Origin: Massilibacteroides vaginae
Lineage (GTDB): Bacteria; Bacteroidota; Bacteroidia; Bacteroidales; Tannerellaceae
Assembly (NCBI RefSeq): GCF_900178525.1
Contig: NZ_FXDJ01000008.1
Location: 377,001-441,000, forward strand
Direction: 5' to 3'
DNA length: 64,000 bases
Shown: positions 44,635-52,778 of the stretch, piece after piece
How the letters are laid out: each line of letters opens with the position of its first letter
Position numbering within the stretch: position 1 is the stretch's first letter
Notes under the pieces: model-generated
What the model was told of the DNA's origin: nothing
What the model saw: the letters and a program-made list of their open reading frames with translations, nothing else
The model's database searches: none
Program-made: the position numbers and the translations under genes

Positions 44635-45447
44635 ATGCATAAAATACTTATTTATATATCTCTATTGCTTCTCTTCCTTAATTCGTGTGATCTGATTGAC
44701 TATCATCCTTATGACGGAAAATTAAACTCAAGTACGGAAACAGATATCAACAGAAAGAACATAGCCAAAATACAAGAGCTTTGTAAAGGAAAAGACACCA
44801 TCCGTTTCGTAATGATCAGTGACACACAACGCAGTTATGATGAAACGGAAGATTTCATGAATCATTTTAACAATCAGGTTCATGATGTAGACTTTATCTT
44901 ACATGGTGGAGATATGGCAGACTTTGGTATGAAAAAAGAGTATGAATGGACGCATAAAATTCTTTCAAAACTAAAGGTTCCTTATGTTGCAATAATTGGT
45001 AACCACGATATTATTGGAAATGGCGCTCAGGTTTATAAAAAAATGTATGGAGAGGATAACTTCTCTTTTATTGTTGGAGACACGAAGATTATCTGTCTGA
45101 ACACAAATGCCATCGAATATGATTATAGTCATCCTGTACCCGACTTCACGTTTATTAGTGAGCAGATTGCTCCGGACTCGCTGTCTTTTAAGAGAACAAT
45201 AGTTGCAATGCATGCGCCGCCGGGAAATGAACAATTCAACAACAACGTGAAAGAGATCTTTCACATGGTTATTAAGCAAGCACCTTCCCTACTCTTCTGC
45301 CTTTTTGGACATGAGCATAATTTCAAGGCGATTGATTTGTTCAAAGATGGAACATACTATTACGGATGTACGACTATACAAAAACGAGGCTATTATTTAT
45401 TTACCCTGACACCAGATGGTTATTCTTATGAAGAAGTTGAATTTTAA
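44635..45447 (+). CDS. calcineurin-like metallophosphoesterase lipoprotein
   Basis: A 270-residue lipoprotein (signal ending LLFLNSC, Cys near 18). All metal motifs are seen: VMISDTQRSYDE, LHGGDMADFG, VAIIGNHDIIG, VAMHAPPGN and LFGHEHNFKAI. It acts outside the inner membrane, on an exported phosphomonoester or phosphodiester. It lies 40 bases after the HAD gene and overlaps the next gene by 20 bases. Its location suggests trimming or recycling of the operon product. Confidence 0.88.
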   Translation: MHKILIYISLLLLFLNSCDLIDYHPYDGKLNSSTETDINRKNIAKIQELCKGKDTIRFVMISDTQRSYDETEDFMNHFNNQVHDVDFILHGGDMADFGMKKEYEWTHKILSKLKVPYVAIIGNHDIIGNGAQVYKKMYGEDNFSFIVGDTKIICLNTNAIEYDYSHPVPDFTFISEQIAPDSLSFKRTIVAMHAPPGNEQFNNNVKEIFHMVIKQAPSLLFCLFGHEHNFKAIDLFKDGTYYYGCTTIQKRGYYLFTLTPDGYSYEEVEF

Positions 45448-46066
45448 GTTGATATTTGTACTGGTTTGTTTGATCTGCAATTCAGTGCTGCACGCACAAA
45501 ACGATCAGGCAATAGAAGATAAAGGCTCAGTATCTCATTATGCCTTCTGGAATAAATTAATTCCTCGCTATTACAAGGGACAATATGCAGGGTCAATCGG
45601 TAAATATTCTGCCGGCTTAGGTTGGAGTTATGGGAAAGATCATTGGGAGACAGATTTATTATTAGGTTATATTCCTAAAAACACGGATCGTCACGCCATG
45701 GCTACCCTAACCCTCAAGCAGAACTATCTTCCATGGAAAATCCCTGTTTATGAGCAATTCGTTTTCGAGCCACTAAACTGTGGGCTATTTCTAAACACGT
45801 TGTTAGACAGTGATTTTTGGGTGAAGGAACCAGACAGGTATCCCAAAGGTTATTACGGCTTTTCCACCAAAGTTCGTATACATGTTTTTATGGGAGAACG
45901 TATCACTTATAAGTTTAAACGTCAGGATTTATATGTCAAATCGGTTTCACTCTTTTATGAACTTAGTACTTCCGACCTATATCTCATAAACGCATTCACC
46001 AACAGTTATCTCAAACCTAAAGATTATCTGAGTCTGGCCTTTGGTGTTAAGGTTCAGATACATTAA
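45428..46066 (+). CDS. secreted beta-rich protein, possible outer-membrane protein
   Basis: A 212-residue protein with a signal peptide (MKKLNFKLIFVLVCLICNSV) and alternating aromatic/hydrophobic strands ending in a hydrophobic last strand (LSLAFGVKVQIH), a pattern typical of small outer-membrane barrels. Conserved-looking bits are GLGWSYGKDHWETDLLLGYI and RYPKGYYGFSTKVRI. I do not recognise the family. It overlaps the phosphoesterase gene by 20 bases and shares the final TTAA with the convergent HAD gene. Start 45428 is chosen for the signal peptide. Confidence 0.75.
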   Translation: MKKLNFKLIFVLVCLICNSVLHAQNDQAIEDKGSVSHYAFWNKLIPRYYKGQYAGSIGKYSAGLGWSYGKDHWETDLLLGYIPKNTDRHAMATLTLKQNYLPWKIPVYEQFVFEPLNCGLFLNTLLDSDFWVKEPDRYPKGYYGFSTKVRIHVFMGERITYKFKRQDLYVKSVSLFYELSTSDLYLINAFTNSYLKPKDYLSLAFGVKVQIH

Positions 46067-46719
46067 TCCTTACACCAAATAAGATAATCTTCAAAAGAGA
46101 CTGAGTCGAGGTTTGGAACAGCTTGATACACTTTGCTTTTAAGTGACTCTTCTGTGTTTGTAGTGGCTAATCCAATCACTCTCATACCGGCATCAGTCGC
46201 GGCTTGAATCCCTACAAAAGAATCTTCAAACACAAGGCAGTCTGCTGGGTTAACCCCCAAATCTTGGGCTGCCAGCAGATAGCAGGAAGGATCAGGCTTG
46301 CCTTTCAGTATCCGGTCTGCCGTAACAATCGTATCAAATACGCCTTCCAGCTTTAACTCAGACAGAGCCCGTCTGACTTTAACATCATCCGAGCTGGTAA
46401 CTAAACCAACCTTTACCCCTTTGCTTTTCAACTGCAATAATAACGCAATTGATCCGGCCAGCGGAGGAAGAGGCATTGTGCTTTCATACGCCATAGACTC
46501 TTCAAACACAAGCTGTTTGAATGCTTCCGAACGATCGGAAAAATAATTCTCTATTATGGCAGGAAGCGTTATTCCTTTTATCTCTTCGGCAAAATTATCA
46601 ATGCCGGTTTCGTAACGAACACTTGCCTCATTCCAGAATTTATCATAGAGCGGTTCCGTGTCCACAAGCACACCATCAAAGTCAAAAAGGGCAATTTTAA
46701 TATTTTTCATTGCATACAT
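46063..46719 (-). CDS. HAD phosphatase, beta-phosphoglucomutase-like
   Basis: A 218-residue HAD subfamily IA protein: ALFDFDGVLVDTEPLYDKF (motif I with cap start), LVTSSDDVKVRRAL, LKGKPDPSCYLLAA and VFEDSFVGIQAATDAG. Such proteins are either sugar-phosphate phosphatases or beta-phosphoglucomutases. A second ATG nine bases inside (46710) is equally plausible. The stop codon overlaps the convergent gene stop in a shared TTAA. Confidence 0.88.
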   Translation of the reverse strand: MYAMKNIKIALFDFDGVLVDTEPLYDKFWNEASVRYETGIDNFAEEIKGITLPAIIENYFSDRSEAFKQLVFEESMAYESTMPLPPLAGSIALLLQLKSKGVKVGLVTSSDDVKVRRALSELKLEGVFDTIVTADRILKGKPDPSCYLLAAQDLGVNPADCLVFEDSFVGIQAATDAGMRVIGLATTNTEESLKSKVYQAVPNLDSVSFEDYLIWCKD

Positions 46720-46813
46720 TTTATTTGAAGCGAAAGCCGAATGTATCTTACTGCAAGATCACGAAGATGAGATAGCTTTTCGCAATATAAAGATCAATAA
46801 ATTGAAATCGTGT

Positions 46814-48577
46814 TTATTTACGTTTGATACTGTACAAAACTATTTCATCACGTACATCAGCGATATAGTTTGATGTAGAGGTTAATAGCGTAAATTCGTA
46901 TTGATCTCCATATTTTTTTAATATTTTATCTACACTTTCGGAAGCCATAAGAAAATATCCGGCCTCGGGCTTTTCAAGATCAAAATCCCTGAATGTATTT
47001 CCCATATAAAAATTCATCCCGTATAGATTAGGGTATTCATACAAGTTATTCATTACGTAAAGATTATAATCGTTTATTGGATAAGTCTTCTGTATCTCAT
47101 CAGCAAACAGTCGTGAAGACGTTGCTTTACGAAGGTTATACATAAACACCCCATCAATCATCATATTCATAAAAAATATCAAGGCTATTGACGCATATAG
47201 AATTTTTATATTGATCTTTTTAAACAACTGATACCAAAGCACTACCACTGCAAACAAATTGAGTAGAAGTATAGACATCGTAAGCCAGGTGGGTGATACA
47301 AACACTTGGGTAAGAACTTCTACCAGACCAAGCATGTTTTCGTCTGCCGTAAACATACGCGCAATAGGCATAGGATCCAACGTTCCTGCCATAATTAACC
47401 CGAAGACGATTAATAGAAAAGACATGATCGCGACAAGGAATCCGGCAAAAAAACGGGTAACCAAACGTCGGTATTCAGTCAAGTAAAGCGCATATTGGGC
47501 TAAAAACAAGGTAATAAACGGGTAAGCAGGAATCAGATATACACTCCGCTTACTGGAAGGAATAGAATAAAAAATACTGACACAGAATATTACAATAATA
47601 CTGAACAATACTACTTTATCCAAAGAGCGAAAGCGTATCCACAAGTCTTTGAGGCTCTCTTTAAGGGATTTTTCCGGCTTGGAAAACTTTATTCCGAACA
47701 ATGAAAACAAAAACAATAAAGTCCAGGGGATAAAACCAAGCAGTAAAGTCATAAAATTATACCAAAGCCCCTTTTCATGCCCCAAGTTATAACTAATATT
47801 CAGTTCACTGATACTGAAAAAACGCCCGAAATTCTCAGCTATTACTACATTCAGGAATTCATCTCCGCCTTGTTTCCAAGCGGCAATATACCATAACAAG
47901 GGTAGAAAAAGAGAAGCAACTCCTATGTAAAATAACGCCTTAAAGATTGTAAGCAGACTATATTTATTTAGCACCAGCAGATATACCCCAAATATGAATA
48001 ATGGAATAATTACGCCAACCGGCCCTTTTGTTAATATCGCGCAACTCAAGAAAAACGGGATAATTACAGGAAGCCCTTTCAAATGGAGTTCATCTTCCCA
48101 TTTGTAAAGCCTGAACAGCCCGAATACGATAAACATACTTAAAAGCATATCCACCCGGGTAGTCATACCGGCCCGATGTATTTCAAAACAAGTCAGCAAA
48201 AACAATACAGACACAAAGGCTTGCTGAAACCGGACTCGCTTACCAAAAAACACTAAGACTGAAGCAATCAACCCTACAAAAGCGATGGCAGAGGGTAAGC
48301 GCGAAGTAAATTCAGACACATATCCCTGAGGATAAGAAAATATAGCCATTAGCCAATGTGCCATAGGTGGTTTAAAGGCGAATTCACTTGTATACACATA
48401 AGGCAGAATCCAATTACCAGACTCCAACATGGATATCGCTACCGCGGCTTCCCGTGGTTCTCCCTTTGTGGAAAAATCACCGAGGATAATCCAAGGTAAA
48501 ACCGAAACTATACACAGAACGACAACAAAAGTTATCGGCTTTTGTAAATATAAATACTGAAGGTTGGGTGTACGCAT
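46814..48577 (-). CDS. GT39/ArnT-like membrane glycosyltransferase
   Basis: A 587-residue protein with about twelve membrane spans. The first loop carries GDFSTKGEPREAAVAISM and TSEFAFKPPMAHWLMAI, matching the conserved loop of ArnT/PMT-type transferases that use polyprenyl-phosphate sugars. It likely adds a sugar to lipid A, LPS or a protein on the periplasmic side. Seven bases downstream of the ATPase-DUF4435 gene, so the two may be co-transcribed although no functional link is obvious. Confidence 0.87.
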   Translation of the reverse strand: MRTPNLQYLYLQKPITFVVVLCIVSVLPWIILGDFSTKGEPREAAVAISMLESGNWILPYVYTSEFAFKPPMAHWLMAIFSYPQGYVSEFTSRLPSAIAFVGLIASVLVFFGKRVRFQQAFVSVLFLLTCFEIHRAGMTTRVDMLLSMFIVFGLFRLYKWEDELHLKGLPVIIPFFLSCAILTKGPVGVIIPLFIFGVYLLVLNKYSLLTIFKALFYIGVASLFLPLLWYIAAWKQGGDEFLNVVIAENFGRFFSISELNISYNLGHEKGLWYNFMTLLLGFIPWTLLFLFSLFGIKFSKPEKSLKESLKDLWIRFRSLDKVVLFSIIVIFCVSIFYSIPSSKRSVYLIPAYPFITLFLAQYALYLTEYRRLVTRFFAGFLVAIMSFLLIVFGLIMAGTLDPMPIARMFTADENMLGLVEVLTQVFVSPTWLTMSILLLNLFAVVVLWYQLFKKINIKILYASIALIFFMNMMIDGVFMYNLRKATSSRLFADEIQKTYPINDYNLYVMNNLYEYPNLYGMNFYMGNTFRDFDLEKPEAGYFLMASESVDKILKKYGDQYEFTLLTSTSNYIADVRDEIVLYSIKRK

Positions 48578-48584
48578 ATTTTTC

Positions 48585-50150
48585 TTAATTCAAACCTAAT
48601 GATTGTTTTATAACGGCTCGTATAATTTCTGCTTCTTTTTTATCTTCTTTCAGAATCGAGATTATCAGATTGAGATAGCTTGCTTTATTACTTATGCCTA
48701 ACAAGTTGCACAATCTACTTTGCCCTATTATTCCTTTTTGATTATAAACGCGTAAAATTAACTTATAGTCTTTATTATCTATGTAAGCTGAAAATTTTTG
48801 TTTCAGCCTATCGTATAATGCTGTTACATCTATACTTTCCTGTAGATTAAGTATATGATCCGAAAGCTCTTCTTTGGATATTATTTTCCGGTTGACGGCT
48901 ATTTCAAGCCGCTTCCTCACACGATGCTTGGTGTGCAGTAATACCTGTTCATCCAAATCTCTTTCAAATAAACGAATGATGTTTTCTTTAACTTCATAAA
49001 ATACGTCATCCGGATCTGTCATTAATTTCCCGGCCACTACCTTAATAACCGGTTCCAACAACAACAGGTTTTCCACTTCAGCCACATCAGGCACTAAAAT
49101 GTGTTGTTCATTCAAATATTCAACCTCTCCCCTTGTTCGTCTGTCGCGATCTACAATGCCCATTGAGTCGAGCGTATGAAAATCCTTTAATTGCCTGAAG
49201 GCTTTAGTTGTTTCAATTACTCTCTGACAACCACCCATTGGTTTTACCATATAATTAGGAAAAATCAACGGATACAAACGGCCATCAATACTGTTGGACA
49301 CTGTTCCTTCAATAAAAAGTACCGGTTTACGACTACCCAACAAGGTAAGATAAATCTCTTCGGGAAAAGATTCATCGCTTTCCAACAGTTCATAATCCCA
49401 TACTTGGTCATCTGCAAAATAAGCCCGGATCCAAAGTCTTTGCGCAAAAGTACGCGAAGCCGCAAACTCCACATCGTGCGTCAGATAAACAAAAGTACAA
49501 TCCGGGCGCAGCTGCTCAATTTCATCCCATAAACTATTCTTGATCAGCTGATGCAAAAGCAAAGTAGGTTCTTCAACTATCAACAACGCATTTTTCGGGG
49601 CGCAAAGAACAGCACCTATCAGGTAGAACACAATGCGCTCTCCATCGCTCATGCGTTCGGCACTATAATGACTCACCAGGTTGCTGACCGAAGCCAATTC
49701 CAGGGATTCTGAATTACGAATCAAGCGGTTATGCGGAAAAACTCTTTCCCAGATAGCCTGTATACGATCCATTTTTGTTTGAGGAGGCAGAATTTTCCGG
49801 TTGTGTTTACTCTCTTCTTTATACCTGATAGCCACTTCAAACTCCTCGCTTTGCAAGCGAATCATCAACTTCTCGTATTCGGATAATACCGGTACGGAAT
49901 TGCCGGATAAAGCAGATTGCAAAAACGATAAATTATTCCACGGGGCTTCCTCTCCTTCCCTTTTCAAATAAAGGGAACTCACACCGGATATTAGTTCAGT
50001 ATGTCCTGCGTATTGATTACCTAATTCCTTAGCAAATGAACTCTTACCCGCTCCATTTGCGCCGACAATCACTACCGTATTTATCTTTTGCGTATCTAAT
50101 ACCTCGCTTGCTCCTCCGTTCAGTTTCTTTGGCAATACTAATTTCATCAA
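48585..50150 (-). CDS. AAA ATPase fused to a DUF4435 (TOPRIM-like) domain
   Basis: A 521-residue protein. Residues 1-245 form an ABC/SMC-like ATPase: Walker A GANGAGKS (30-37), signature-like SAERMSDGERIVFYLIGAVL, Walker B NALLIVEEPTLLLH and H-loop FVYLTHDVEFAA. Residues about 270-400 match DUF4435: VLFIEGTVSNSIDGRLYPLI, MGIVDRDRRT and PDVAEVENLLL, which give the acidic residues of a TOPRIM fold. This arrangement recalls the PARIS anti-phage system (AriA ATPase plus AriB DUF4435), which also exists as a fusion, and OLD nucleases. It may instead be a housekeeping Bacteroidota gene. Confidence 0.85.
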   Translation of the reverse strand: MMKLVLPKKLNGGASEVLDTQKINTVVIVGANGAGKSSFAKELGNQYAGHTELISGVSSLYLKREGEEAPWNNLSFLQSALSGNSVPVLSEYEKLMIRLQSEEFEVAIRYKEESKHNRKILPPQTKMDRIQAIWERVFPHNRLIRNSESLELASVSNLVSHYSAERMSDGERIVFYLIGAVLCAPKNALLIVEEPTLLLHQLIKNSLWDEIEQLRPDCTFVYLTHDVEFAASRTFAQRLWIRAYFADDQVWDYELLESDESFPEEIYLTLLGSRKPVLFIEGTVSNSIDGRLYPLIFPNYMVKPMGGCQRVIETTKAFRQLKDFHTLDSMGIVDRDRRTRGEVEYLNEQHILVPDVAEVENLLLLEPVIKVVAGKLMTDPDDVFYEVKENIIRLFERDLDEQVLLHTKHRVRKRLEIAVNRKIISKEELSDHILNLQESIDVTALYDRLKQKFSAYIDNKDYKLILRVYNQKGIIGQSRLCNLLGISNKASYLNLIISILKEDKKEAEIIRAVIKQSLGLN

Positions 50151-50193
50151 GCTTCCGGAAATATAGAGTTATACATGATTCTAATATGATTGC

Positions 50194-50201
50194 CAAATAT
50201 A
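50194..50201 (-). promoter_or_regulatory. -7 box of the ATPase-DUF4435 / GT39 unit
   Basis: Minus strand reads TATATTTG (TAnnTTTG), 43 bases before the start codon. Confidence 0.5.
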
Positions 50202-50287
50202 GCTAAATTAATCAACATATACTTTCTGATTCCTGATCTATCCGATAGAATCATCTCTTATTTTACGCTTTGCCGATAACTAAATCA

Positions 50288-50311
50288 GCCCTATCCGTAC
50301 AGGGATAGGGC
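50288..50311 (-). terminator. hairpin downstream of panB
   Basis: Perfect 9-bp stem GCCCTATCC / GGATAGGGC with a 6-base loop, 33 bases past the panB stop. No U-run follows on the minus strand, so termination may be weak. Confidence 0.45.
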
Positions 50312-50343
50312 ATGAAAATGTTTTCAGATTATATATCAATAGC

Positions 50344-51165
50344 TTAATACTGTTCTTGTTCATTTGGAAAGTCGCTGCTTTTTACATCAGCAATGTATCC
50401 TTCTACCGCATGAGTTATTTCGTCAAAAAGATTGGCATAACGGCGAAGGAAACGAGGGGAAAACTCTTTGTTAATGCCTAACATATCATGCATAACAAGC
50501 ACCTGACCGTCTACTCCGCCACCGGCTCCGATTCCAATAATCGGAATGGTCAGTTCCTGAGCGACACGAGCAGCCAGCTTTGCCGGAATTTTTTCAAGCA
50601 CAATCGCAAAGCAACCTATCTCTTCAAGCATGTGGGCATCGCTAATCAGTTTTTCAGCTTCGGCTTCTTCGCGCGCCCGAACGGTATACGTACCGAATTT
50701 ATTGATAGACTGGGGCGTCAAACCCAAATGTCCCATGATAGGAATACCGGCACACAATATGCGTTCGATAGATTCCTTAATCTCTACACCACCTTCCAAC
50801 TTAATGCAGTCGGCGTGTGTTTCCTTCATTACCCGAATAGCTGATGCCAACGCTTCTTTTGAATTGCCCTGATAGGTTCCGAACGGAAGATCAACAACAA
50901 CCAACGCCCGCTTTACAGCTTTCATAACGGATTTGCCATGATATATCATCTGATCAAGCGTGATAGGCAAAGTAGTAACATTGCCTGCCATTACGTTTGA
51001 AGCGGAATCGCCCACGAGGATCACATCCATCCCTGCCTGATCAATTATTGAAGCCATAGAATAATCATAGGCTGTTAACATGGAAATTTTTTCGCCTCTC
51101 GCTTTCATTTCTGTTAGACGATGAGTGGTCACTTTCCTGTTCTCATCTGCTTTTGCTACTGACAT
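50344..51165 (-). CDS. panB: ketopantoate hydroxymethyltransferase
   Basis: A 273-residue TIM-barrel enzyme forming ketopantoate from ketoisovalerate and methylene-tetrahydrofolate, the first step to pantothenate. Motifs: [38 protein letters not shown] (metal Asp), VKLEGG-type [25 protein letters not shown] and [20 protein letters not shown]. panC and panD lie 7 kb to the right on the other strand, so the pathway is split but local. Confidence 0.96.
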   Translation of the reverse strand: MSVAKADENRKVTTHRLTEMKARGEKISMLTAYDYSMASIIDQAGMDVILVGDSASNVMAGNVTTLPITLDQMIYHGKSVMKAVKRALVVVDLPFGTYQGNSKEALASAIRVMKETHADCIKLEGGVEIKESIERILCAGIPIMGHLGLTPQSINKFGTYTVRAREEAEAEKLISDAHMLEEIGCFAIVLEKIPAKLAARVAQELTIPIIGIGAGGGVDGQVLVMHDMLGINKEFSPRFLRRYANLFDEITHAVEGYIADVKSSDFPNEQEQY

Positions 51166-51194
51166 AATGTATATTAATTTACAATTACATGCGG

Positions 51195-51202
51195 CAAAGG
51201 TA
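51195..51202 (-). promoter_or_regulatory. -7 box of panB
   Basis: Minus strand reads TACCTTTG (TAnnTTTG), 29 bases before the panB start. It lies back to back with the divergent box at 51217. Confidence 0.5.
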
Positions 51203-51216
51203 TTGTTTTATTTCTA

Positions 51217-51224
51217 TATATTTG
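51217..51224 (+). promoter_or_regulatory. -7 box of the aldo/keto reductase gene
   Basis: TATATTTG matches TAnnTTTG, 44 bases before the ATG. Confidence 0.5.
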
Positions 51225-51268
51225 CGCTAATTCATATTGTATATAAAACAACAAAAAACAGTTAAACT

Positions 51269-52300
51269 ATGGAATATAGACAATTAGGAGCTTCGGGATT
51301 ATACGTACCTGTACTAACATTAGGAACAGCAACCTTTGGTGGAACAAACGGATTTGAAGGTTGGGGCTCTACTCAGGTAGACGAAGCAACAAGAATGGTT
51401 AATCTTTGTATGGATGCCGGACTCAATCTTTTTGACACCGCAGATGTTTATTCCAGAGGGCTATCCGAAGAGATTTTAGGTAAAGCCGTAAAAGGACAGC
51501 GCGACAAACTGCTGATCTCTACAAAAGCAACATTCAGAATGGGCAACGACCGCAACCAATTGGGTTCGTCTCGTTTTCATATTATCAAAGCCTGTGAAGA
51601 CAGTCTGAAACGGTTGGATACCGATCATATTGACATCTACCACATGCACGGCTTCGACGCAAACACACCGATCGAAGAAACATTGCATGCTTTAGAATCG
51701 TTGGTTACAAGCGGAAAAGTACGCTATATTGCCTGTTCTAACTTTTCAGGATGGCATTTGATGAAATCAATTTCGATCTCTGAAAGATACGGCTGGAGCA
51801 GGTATGTTGCTCATCAGGTTTATTATTCTTTGCTAAACCGCGAATTCGAGTGGGAGCTTATGCCATTAGGTATCGACCAAAAAATCGGATCATTAGTATG
51901 GAGTCCGTTAGCTGCCGGCCGCCTCGGTGGTAAATACAGGCGCAATCAACCCATTCCATCAGACGGACGTGTTGCCCGTGGCGGAAGTCCAATTCCCGAA
52001 GAGGCAACATCCTACGAACGTTTATACAACATCATGGACGTGCTGGATGAATTAGCGAACGAAACCGGAAAATCCGTGGCGCAGATTTCCCTCAACTGGC
52101 TATTGCAACGTCCTACGATCAGCAGTCTTGTTATTGGCGCAAGAACGGAAGAACAACTCAAACAGAATCTGGAGGCTATTAACTGGAATTTAACTCCCGA
52201 ACAAGTAAAACGATTAGACAATGCCAGTCAGCAACAATCCATTTATCCTTATTGGCATCAGGCGCAATTTGAAGAGCTAAACTCTCAACTGCAATTTTAA
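51269..52300 (+). CDS. aldo/keto reductase
   Basis: A 343-residue NADPH-dependent oxidoreductase of the AKR fold. The catalytic tetrad is visible as Asp and Tyr in NLFDTADVYSRG, Lys in LLISTKATF and His in DIYHMHGFD. The C-terminal cofactor region SSLVIGARTEEQLKQNL is typical. Substrate cannot be predicted. Monocistronic. Confidence 0.92.
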   Translation: MEYRQLGASGLYVPVLTLGTATFGGTNGFEGWGSTQVDEATRMVNLCMDAGLNLFDTADVYSRGLSEEILGKAVKGQRDKLLISTKATFRMGNDRNQLGSSRFHIIKACEDSLKRLDTDHIDIYHMHGFDANTPIEETLHALESLVTSGKVRYIACSNFSGWHLMKSISISERYGWSRYVAHQVYYSLLNREFEWELMPLGIDQKIGSLVWSPLAAGRLGGKYRRNQPIPSDGRVARGGSPIPEEATSYERLYNIMDVLDELANETGKSVAQISLNWLLQRPTISSLVIGARTEEQLKQNLEAINWNLTPEQVKRLDNASQQQSIYPYWHQAQFEELNSQLQF

Positions 52301-52362
52301 ATAAAACATACTAACGGCAAGTATCCCATCTTTTTTTCTTTTAAACCTTTGTATCTTGCCGC

Positions 52363-52482
52363 ATAACCTATGTTTTTCTTTTTCTATATATATGGAAAAA
52401 GCTTTCTACAGATATAGTAAAGTTTTTCCACAACTGTAGTAAAGTTTTTCTACAGTTGTGGAAAAAGAAAAATATAGGTTAT
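52363..52482 (+). repeat. 120-bp element of four 22-bp units, copy B
   Basis: Units of 22 bases start at 52384, 52406, 52428 and 52450. The ends form an imperfect terminal inverted repeat of about 23 bases (ATAACCTATGTTTTTC at the left, GAAAAATATAGGTTAT at the right). Reversed, it aligns base for base with 20357-20476. Confidence 0.88.
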
Positions 52483-52725
52483 AAATCAAAAACCATCCTT
52501 ACTAATTACACATTTTATAGTATTATAAAATTTTCCGTCTATTACACAATCACCACAAACTTTTTTTAACACAAATTCTCCTTTTTCGAAAACGCCTACT
52601 TCACAACATTTTCTTTTGGGAAAACTTTTTGCAACTACAAAATATTATATATATTGATTATCAGTCCATTCACTTATCAAACCGGAATACTTTTCAACAT
52701 ATCGTTTTTTTATTCTTGTTTTATT

Positions 52726-52755
52726 TTGTCGGTAAGTAAACAATCACTAAACTTG
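52726..52755 (+). promoter_or_regulatory. promoter of nrdJ
   Basis: TTG (52726-52728), 19-base spacer, TAAACTTG (52748-52755; one mismatch to TAnnTTTG). The transcript would begin about 17 bases before the GTG start at 52779, supporting that start. Confidence 0.6.
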
Positions 52756-52778
52756 CATGTAATAAAAACACAAGAATA

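Larger units (their letters stand above)
52301..52778. other. 478-base intergenic region
   Basis: Contains the second 120-bp element (52363-52482) and the ribonucleotide reductase promoter near its right end. No gene, and no cobalamin riboswitch B12 box was seen despite the B12-dependent enzyme downstream. Confidence 0.7.

Noticed and set aside
52315-52361. Hairpin CGGCAAG / CTTGCCG after the aldo/keto reductase as a terminator
   Set aside because: The 33-base loop is too long for a normal intrinsic terminator and no U-run follows the second arm.
52301-52778. Cobalamin riboswitch before the B12-dependent ribonucleotide reductase
   Set aside because: No B12-box-like conserved core or multi-stem layout was found; the region holds the 120-bp repeat and a standard promoter instead.
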